Assembly (NCBI RefSeq): GCF_036711975.1
Contig: NW_027248941.1
Coordinates: 434,001 to 498,000, forward strand
DNA from: Onthophagus taurus
Taxonomy: Eukaryota; Arthropoda; Insecta; Coleoptera; Scarabaeidae
Direction: 5' to 3'
Length of the DNA: 64,000 nucleotides
Part shown: positions 56,006 through 64,000 of the stretch, in pieces
How positions within the stretch are numbered: the first letter of the stretch is position 1
Layout of the letters: the number at the start of each line of letters is the position of its first letter
The notes under the pieces: model-generated
Told to the model about the DNA's origin: nothing
The model's input: the letters and a program-made list of their open reading frames with translations, nothing else
Databases searched by the model: none
Program-made: the position numbers and the translations under genes

Positions 56006-59000
56006 ATGATGCCCCCGTCGCCGGACAACGACGGCCCTCCGAAGGCCCCCGATAAGGACGACGACAAGCGGGGGCCCAACTCTTCGGATAACAATCGTAA
56101 ACCGGCTGACGACCCCAATAAGGTACGTTCCAGATTTTGTAAAAAGGGAGTTTTCGAAGGACTTCCGCGACCAGCTGATTCAAACGTTTCTTTTTGATCC
56201 GGATCGGGTTTTTATCCATTGATTTGATCTCGGGGAAGTTGTGCGAAAATGGCTGCCTTTATGTTGACGTATTTTTGGTCTATGTTTTTAGCACAAACAT
56301 TAGATTCAGTTTTATCCCGATAAATAATAATAAAATTCATTAATAATTAAAATAACTCATCAAATCAAATCATTTTAATCGTTCATAAATCAATTTTAAT
56401 CCAAAAATTTTTAAATAAATTAAATGACACACCAAAAAAAGCGAACTAACCTCACTTTATCTCGCCATTTTATTTAATTCTAACCTCAATTTTCAGCAAG
56501 AAACCGATTTTTACAATTTAAACGAAAAAGATTTAAAACACCTGTTGGATGAGGCGATAAGTTACAAGTCCCCGAAAGATCGTGAGGGGAAAAGCGAGCT
56601 TTTCAACGTAAGTTTTATTTTTAATCAACATAACCTAAATTTTGAGTCAAATTTTTTTTTAAGAATCTCTTAACTGACGCTGAGAATGAATTAAGAAACG
56701 CTCGCGCGACTAGCGCAAGTGGCCCCGAAACTGTGCGCCACTACAACAAACGCGCCACGAAACGCCATGGAAAAGGTGGGAGAAAAGCAAATTCCATCTC
56801 TGAGAACTTAACCCACAGTGGGAGCTTAAATAATCTCACTAAAGAAGATTTATTCGAGGAAACCGTAAGGCAACGATTAAAGAAAACAGTTAGTTCTCGC
56901 CAAACGGAAGGAGGTTAAAAATTAATCATTTTATTAATAAATTTTGTTTAATATTTGATTTGATTTAGGGAGTTTACCTTGTAACGTCAACGTAGGAGCT
57001 TTCGATCAATACCTTGATGATTTTCGCCCAATGCGAGAATTAACTGAAGTGAAATTGATCCCTGATGAGCGAAAAAAGAATGAAAGTGATGTAATTGAGT
57101 CGTTTACGGCGGCTTTAAAGACGAAAAAGTCCCAAAAAATAAGCAGTAATTAAAAAAAAAAACAATTTAAATTAATTGTGGTTAATTGAGGTAATTTTTG
57201 CTTAGATGTTGATGATCGAATCCCAATTTTGGATAATTTACCCACTGTTGATGTGGTTGAATACAAAAAATCGTCTGAGACAACAATCAGTAATAGTTTT
57301 CTACCTGTTAATTTCTCTGCGAGTTTGGCAGCTTATAATGGGCGTGTACACAGAGAGGAAAAGGTAAAAAAAATGTTATGATTTGATAATGATTATCGCC
57401 AAAAATGTTTTGATTTGGAAAGAATTTAAATTACAAATTCTTATCGTGTTAATACTAAATAACACCAATAGTTTACAAACGTTTCGCGTTACTCATGCGA
57501 TAATAAATAAATAAATCATTTGTAATAGAAATTTAGTAGTTTGCGCCTCGTCAAAGTCTTATGTCGTTAATTCCGAGTTTACCGCGGGTTATTTTCGATT
57601 ATCTCGTCAATAAGATGATCGTCTTGTTTGTAAGTTTTCGTTTTGTCGTGGCCTCTTGTTTCCTCTTTTTATTTATTTGTTATAGGACGAGACGCGTCCG
57701 ACGACCGTTGTTAACTTTCCTAGTAACATTTTGCCGTTGATTTGTACGCAGAAAGTGGACGAGAATTGTAACGCCGTCACCCAACAGCAACAGCACCAAC
57801 AGCAGCAGCACCAACAACCCAACGATGGCCGAAAAAAGACCAAAAAGCGACCGATGGAGAAGAATGTTACCGTCTTAGAATCCTCAAAAGTAAGTTTTAG
57901 GTTAACTTTATTAAATTTTTGTGATTATTGGTTAATCACCATGGTAACGGCAGGAAAAAAACTTTGAAACAAAAAATTATTAAATTATTTTAAAATTAAT
58001 GAAACGTCAAAAAATGACACTTGAAAAAGACATAGGAGATAACGCCATCTTACGGGAAAAGTCTAAAAATGCACGTAATTTAAAACTACGAGAAACGCGA
58101 ATTATTATTTGATTTTTTTTTATAACGTAAAATGAGTGACCAAAACGAACTTCTATGAAGCAAATTTCTTTTTAGTTTTATTTCTAAAACTGAGTGAGTT
58201 AAAATTTTTTTAATGAAACGTCAAAAAAAAATCATTTAGAAAAGTGAGGTTAGGTTGTGTTGGAAAAGTCATCATTTTCTAGCACAGTTTTAAACTAACA
58301 CGGCCGTTTTCGAAGACATCGGCCGCCCCACGACGCCAAAACATTGAAATCAAAGTTTGATTTTTACTCGCATTTGTGAAAATGAACATTTCGTGCTCTC
58401 GCGGGCGGCCGATGTCTTCGAAAACGGCCGTGTTGGTTTAAAACTGTGCTGGAAAATGTGTTATTTTTGTTTATCTATCTTATATTCGTCTCAACCTCAC
58501 TTTTCCAACCTAACCTCACTTTTTCAAATGACATCTTTGACGTTTCATTAAAAAAAAATTATTTACTCACTCAATGCGTCTTCGACGATTTTCTTTCATA
58601 TTAGCGATTCGTAAGAAGCCATCTGGCTTAAAACAGTTACAAAAAGTCAAAGACGCACGGCATAACCTCAAAATATTTAGTTTTATTTCTGTTTATAATG
58701 AAACGTCAAAAAATGACACTTGAAAAAGACGTGTAGGAGGTAGCGCCATCTGTCGGAAAAAGGCTAAAAAGGTACGTTCGTGCCTACCTTCTCATCATGT
58801 CAAATATTTCAACGTAATTTAAAACCGCGAATTATTATTTGATTTTTTTCATAACGTAAAATGAGTGATTAAAACGAACTTGTATGACGCAAATTTCTTT
58901 AATTTCTTCTCTTCATTTTTTTAATGAAAAGTAAAAAAAAATGTCATTTGAAAAAGTGAGGTTAGGTTGGGTTGGATTACAGATATCATTAGACATCTTC

Positions 59001-62000
59001 TGGACAGTTTTTAACGACTATTGAAATAATTAGAAAGCTTCTGGTCACTTTTCGACAAGTATAGGAATCATTAGAAACTATGTAGACACTTTTGGACGTC
59101 TTTTAAAATCTTCTGTCAATCTTTATAATTATCCAGAAAGCGTTTAGATACTTTTTTATATTCATGGCAATTTTTAACTACTATAGAAATCATTAAATAC
59201 CTTCTAGATACGTTTTGACGATTATAGAAATCATTAGAAAACTTCTCGGGGCGGTCGACGTCTTCGAAGTCGGCCGAGTTTACTTTTTGTAGCTGTTTCA
59301 AGCGAGATGGCTTCTTATGAATTGCCAAGATTTTTTTAAATGAAACGTCAAAAGATGACACTTAAGAAAGTTAGGTTAGGTTGCTTCTTGAATCGTTCAG
59401 ACAAGAATCCAGAATCTTTAGTTGTGCGCACATTCCATATTTAAGCAATGTTTTAATCAGAATTTGAGGTATTATAACCTCAAATTGTGTGTTGTTAACA
59501 GTTGGTATGATTAACAGGGAATTTTGTTATATACAGTTTTGAAATCACTTTATGTCACATTGACGTTTACACTTTCGACATTCAAAGAACTTCACGTTCA
59601 ATTAACGTTAAAAGAATTATCGTAAACTTTTCTGCCGATGGAATAAGAAATAAAACTAGAAATTTTTTAATTTTTATTGATAACGCAAAATGAGTTAAAT
59701 TCCTTTTTTTGTAAATGAAACGTTAAAAAGTGTCACTTGAAAAAGACGCAGGAGGTAGCGCCATCTAGCGAAATTTATAAACATTAATTAATTTTTTTTA
59801 ATAACTTTTTATTAAATTTTTGTTATATTAACGCTTAATTAAATCGAAAATCATCGATAATCATTTCTTTAATTAAAATTTTTTTTGTTTTTCGTGGTTA
59901 TTCCTCATTAATCGTACTTTTGACATTTACAATAATTTCGTAACAAAAATTAATTTTTACAAAAAAAAGGTGCAATTCAACCGAAATAAACAATTAAAGA
60001 CATTTTTGATCATCCAAATCGTTTGCTTAAACCAATTTTAGACGATTCTTATCTCGGAATGAAGTTTCAGACATAACCTAACTTTTTTATGTCAATTTAA
60101 AAATTTTTTTAAGTCAATTCATTTTACATAAAATTTAATTTAATCACTATTTGAATCATTTTAGATTATTCACGCGTCAAAGACGCACGGCGTATCCTAA
60201 ATTTCTAGTTTTTGGACGAGTTAAATAGTCCTTCAAAAAGTTAGGTTAGGTTGAGAAATAACAACTAATTCGTTACAAAAATTGAATGTACTTACTTTAC
60301 CTTAGAAATACGATCTTTCAGCTTCATTTAATGCGAAAATTGTTTAATATAATTATTATAAAACGTTCTTTTGATGCAACAAGTGATTTTTTTAAAGATG
60401 TCGGTGCTTATTGATTAATCACCATGGTAACGGCAGGGTTGAAAACTTTTAAACAAAAAATTATTTTAGTCGCAAAATTTTTATCGACTTTTCTGTCGAT
60501 GGGATTTGAAATAAAACTAAAACTAGAAATTTTGCGTCTTTGACGCACGGCATAACCTCAAAATTTCTAGTTTTAGTTTTATTTCTAACTCAAAATGGGT
60601 TAAATCATTTATTTTGATGAAACGTCAAAGTCACTTCAAAAAGACGCCATCTAGTGAAATTTCTTAACATTAATTAATTTTTAGGTTACCGGCCACCGTT
60701 CGGATATAATCGATGATGTGGATAAATTGATCGATTTTATAGCAGGAAACGACGTTCGCAAAGAAAAAGCGAACAAACAGAATGTCCCGAACAAGAAGAA
60801 CCTTCAAAAGCACCACTTGGCTTCGTTCGATGACGCAAAAGCGACAAAGAAACAACGCGCTCGCACATCCAAACCAAAAACGGGCTCGAATTTGCAAAAA
60901 AGCAATTCACTGGAAGAGATTTCAACAACAAAAATCGAAGATTTCTCGTTCGAAAACGACGTGGTGGTTTTGAGACAACCAAAAGGAGATCGCCCCAGAG
61001 AGCGTCGATCTTGGGGAAATTCAGAAGTAATCGATTTAAATGAAATTAATTTAGTATTAATGCCGTTTTGTTTTAGCCCGTTCAAGTTCAAACGTTGTAT
61101 ACAAACGCTTCGGCCGAGAATTTAGAAACTGCCGATTTCCGGGTGGTGACTAAAAAGAAAAAGAGTAAAAAGCAGCGTAGAAATTCGTTGAGTAGTCGTA
61201 AAACGTACCGCGAGGAAACGTCGAACGAATTGACTCGGGTCCCAAGTCCCGAGCCGAGAAGGAAATCGGCCATTTCCGTGCCGCATAGTGAAAAATCGAA
61301 CGATTCCTCGGACGCGGATTCGGTACATTCGCTCCCCGTGGACGCCACAACGAATTTATCGCGGGAAATTCACGACGATGACTCTAATTTTCCCATTTCT
61401 TACGCCGATATCGCTAAAAACGCCAATAATTTCGTTTTATGTGCCCCAAGCGGTGGGAATAGTGTTAATAATATTAATATTAATAATAATAACGGTGTTA
61501 GTAATAAGAGTATTAAAAAAGAGAAACAAAATTCAACGGAAATCGTTGATTCCGATAAAATTAAGGTTAAAAAAGAGGAGGAAAATCGATGTTTTAAAAA
61601 GGAAACTCGAAAAGATGTCGTCGTGGTGGAAGAAAAAGTTGTAACTAATTTAAATTCGGTTAATTATAGCCAAAACTTTCCTTCGATCGTTTCGAAAATT
61701 GAAGTGGGTAAAATCAAGGCGAATCCGATTGCGGAAATCCAAACGTGGCCGGCCATCCCAAACAACGGAAACGGCAATAAAAACAATTTAAACGTTAAAA
61801 ATTCGATTTCGAAACAAAAAAACATTCAAAATCATTATAAAAATACTAAAAACACTAAAATCATCGAGAAAAACTCTAATTCGGAGAATAATTCTTTTGT
61901 GTACACCACCGGTTACGTGCCGATTAATATCCAAGATGTGCGCTCGCTTGAGAAACAATTTAAAAGTACCGCGAAGTTGTATGTGGACGCGAATCAACCC

Positions 62001-62334
62001 AACGTTTCAGTTCAACAACAACAAAAAGTGCAACAAACTGTTTCTGTACAGTGTGAGTTACAAAAAAGAGATGACACGTCAGCTTCTGTAAGGACTATTA
62101 TTGATGGGCGAAACCCAAATAGTAACAATAATAATCATCATAATAATCGACCAGCTGTGGTTATGTTGAGTGGAGCTACCGAGGATGTTTCTGGAATTAC
62201 GTTCGGATTCGACTTCGAGCAGCTCCTCTCGAACGACGTTTGCGCCGATTTTATGGCACGATACGTGCCCCCAAGATGTAATGATGTCGGGAAAAGTTTT
62301 AATTTGGATAAAATTGTTAATTTTATTGGAATAG
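56006..62334 (+). CDS. Long Q/N-rich disordered protein, unrecognised, 3' end outside window
   Basis: Eight exons (56006-56122, 56497-56607, 56664-56913, 56969-57145, 57206-57363, 57686-57889, 60685-61026, 61077-62334) join in frame to 872 residues; a donor ATAG|GTAAGT at 62,335 shows that it continues. I cannot name it. It begins MMPPSPDNDGPPKAPDKDDD, is charged and mostly disordered, and has a Gln/His tract near 57,782, Asn-rich runs in the last exon, and basic stretches such as KKKKSKKQRR that look like nuclear localisation signals. Possibly ordered blocks: EKDLKHLLDEAISY, DDVDKLIDFIAGND, FPISYADIAKNA, NFPSIVSKIEVGK and, at the end, ITFGFDFEQLLSNDVCADFM. A regulatory or RNA-related role is only a guess. 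Intron 6 (57,890-60,684) is swollen by repeats, and the last intron by a satellite. Confidence 0.75.
57930..58980 (-). repeat. Family A copies around a complete family B MITE
   Basis: A truncated CACCATGGTAACGGC module at 57,939, AACGCCATCTTACGG (58,042), AACTACGAGAAACGCG, then family B at 58,280-58,450 (171 bp), then a second set with AGCGCCATCTGTCGG (58,743). All lie in intron 6 of the long gene. Confidence 0.7.
58985..59250 (+). repeat. Degenerate short tandem repeat
   Basis: About five diverged units of 50-60 bp share 'ACTATAGAAATCATTAGAAA', 'CTTCTGGACA' and 'ACTTTTTGACG'-like parts. They are much more diverged than the other tandem arrays here. Confidence 0.55.
59250..60670 (-). repeat. 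Family A long copy, reversed
   Basis: Starts with 'GGTCGACGTCTTCGAAGTC'; then AGCGCCATCTAGCG (59,758), the AT-rich middle, GAAGTTTCAGACATAACCTA (60,061), GTACTTACTTTACC (60,290), CACCATGGTAACGGC (60,419), the hairpin, and a second core GACGCCATCTAGTG (60,643). The element ends 15-30 bp from the acceptor of exon 7, so it nearly touches the splice site. Confidence 0.75.
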
Positions 62335-62439
62335 GTAAGTAATTTCAAATTTTTAATCGAAACATAACCTAACTTTTGATAATTTGTCAAAAAATAATTT
62401 TAATTTAAATCAAATTAATTAATTTTTTTAAATTTTTGT

Positions 62440-64000
62440 GTTTTATTAGATTAAAAACGATTCGATTTATTTAATTAATTAACTTATTTTAAATTAAAAC
62501 TTACAAAAAAAATCGTTTTTAAATAACTTTTTAGCTCCATCTATTGGTTGTATTAATAAACGTCATTTAATGACGTTTAAATTTGAGATTAATTTTATTT
62601 TGTGCTTTAATTTAGCAATTTCGAATCAATTTTTTTAAACTTTTTCTTTAATTGATACAAAACGATTCGATTTATTTATTAATTAATTAATTTTAAATTA
62701 TGATAAAAGAAAAAATCGTTTTTGAATCACTATTTAGCTCCATCTATTGGTTGTCTTAATAACTGTCAGTTAATGACGTTTAATATTGGGGAGAATTTTA
62801 TTTTGTGTTTTAATTTAGCAATTTAAAACTTAATTTTTTTAAATTGTTGTTTTATTTGGTACAAAACGATTCGATTTATTTATTAATTAATTAATTTTAA
62901 ATTATGATAAAAAAAAAAATCGTTTTTGAATCATTATTTAGCTCCATCTATTGGTCGTATTAATAACTGTCAGTTAATGACGTTTAAAATTGGGGTTAAT
63001 TTCATTTTGTGTTTTAATTTAGCAATTTAAAAATTAATTTTTTTAAATTGTTGTTTTATTTGGTACAAAACGATTCGATTTATTTCATTAATTAATTCAT
63101 TTTAAATTAAAAATTTTAAAAGAACGTTTTTAAACAACTTTTTAGCTCCATCTATTGGTTGTATTAATAAACGTCAGTTAATGACGTTTGAATTTGTGGT
63201 TAATTTTATTTTGTGTTTTAATTTAGCAACCTCAAATCAATTTTTTTAAATTTTTGATTTATTAGATACAAAACGATTCGATTTATTTCATTAATTAATT
63301 CATTTTAAAGTAAAATTTAAAAATATCGTTTTTAAATAACTTTAGCTCCATCTATTGGTTGTATTAATAAACGTCAGTTAATGACGTTTAAATTTGAGGT
63401 TAATTTTATTTTATGTTTTAATTTGGCAATTTCAAATTAATTTTTTTTTTAATCTTGGTTTTATTAGAGTCAAAATGATTCGATTTATTTAATTAATTAA
63501 TTTATTTTAAGTAAATGTTAAAAAAATCGAAATTAAATAACTTTTTAACTCCATCTATTGGTTGTATTAATAAACGGCACTTAATGATGCTTAAATTTGA
63601 CATTAATTTCATTTTGTGTTTCAATTTAGCAATTTCGTATGATTTTTTTTTTAATTTTTGTGTTAATTGACACAAAATACTCGATTTATTTAATTAATTA
63701 ATTTATTTTAAATTAAAATTTTAAAAAATCGTTTTTAAATAACTTGTTAACTCCATCTATTGGTTGTATTAATAACTGTCAGTTAATGACGTTTAAAATT
63801 GGGGTTAATTTCATTTTATGTTTTAATTCAGCAATTTCAAATTAATTTTTTTTAAATTTCGGTTTTATTTCGTACAAAATGTTTCGATTTATATAATTAA
63901 TTAATTTGTATAAAATTAAAATTTAAAAAAAAACTCTTAACTCCATCTATTGGTTGTATTAATAACTGTAATTGGGGTTAATTTTATTTTGTGTTTTAAT
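62440..64000 (+). repeat. 203-bp satellite array, running off the window
   Basis: Eight units are marked by CTCCATCTATTGG at 62,535, 62,738, 62,942, 63,146, 63,346, 63,549, 63,751 and 63,941 (spacing 190-204 bp). Each unit also has ACAAAACGATTCGATTTATT, TTAATTAATTAATTT, 'GTCAGTTAATGACGTT' and 'TGTGTTTTAATTTAGCAATT'. On the minus strand the marker reads CCAATAGATGGAGC, 12 of 14 to the CTCF core. The array begins about 100 bp after exon 8 of the long gene. Confidence 0.9.

Overview
This window looks like nuclear DNA of an insect. It is AT-rich, most introns are about 50-60 bp with GT-AG ends, and the genes are single-copy insect orthologues (pelle, Pen-2, Septin 1, whacked, Pis, a pickpocket channel). 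A beetle is my guess, from gene structure and repeat style, but nothing here proves the order. I recognise no bacterial, organellar, LTR-retroelement, retrovirus-like or Polinton-like sequence.

Layout. 1.3-2.6 kb (+): SLC17-type transporter. 4.3-5.5 kb (-): HGH1, the eEF2 chaperone. 5.8-7.6 kb (-): a nine-exon pickpocket DEG/ENaC channel. 8.2-9.2 kb (-): ABHD11 hydrolase. 9.4-11.0 kb: a mosaic of broken copies of the 5' ends of pelle and ABHD11. 11.5-12.4 kb (-): Rab7 with a glycine-rich insert. 13.1-13.5 kb (-): Pen-2, divergent from RpL6 at 13.8-15.0 kb (+). 16.8-18.4 kb (-): pelle kinase, divergent from MFSD14/HIAT1 at 19.0-23.0 kb (+). 26.2-38.5 kb (-): a giant Testin (1,484 residues against about 420 in human) carrying about 880 residues of a roughly 96-residue repeat between its PET and LIM parts. 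38.9-43.3 kb: a repeat block containing a palindrome of about 3.2 kb. 43.8-45.0 kb (-): Septin 1. 47.3-48.3 kb (-): whacked, a TBC RabGAP, divergent from a small acidic protein gene (+). 51.5-52.4 kb (-): ZIP9 zinc transporter. 54.4-55.2 kb (-): phosphatidylinositol synthase, divergent from a long unrecognised Q/N-rich protein gene (56.0-62.3 kb, +) that runs off the right edge. 62.4-64.0 kb: a 203-bp satellite inside that gene's intron.

The genes form no operon or pathway cluster; most are housekeeping or signalling genes, several in head-to-head pairs. Between and inside them lie two short interspersed families, nested in each other. Family A is modular: it carries a hairpin module, a 'CCGTTACCATGG' module and an 'AGATGGCGCTA' motif that closely matches the vertebrate CTCF core. 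Family B is a MITE of about 180 bp with 45-50 bp inverted termini. The most noteworthy items are the repeat-expanded Testin, the CTCF-like motif spread by repeats, the palindrome, and the shuffled copies of pelle and ABHD11 ends. Coordinates of spliced genes come from reading frame, splice-site and family-motif agreement by eye; no search was run.
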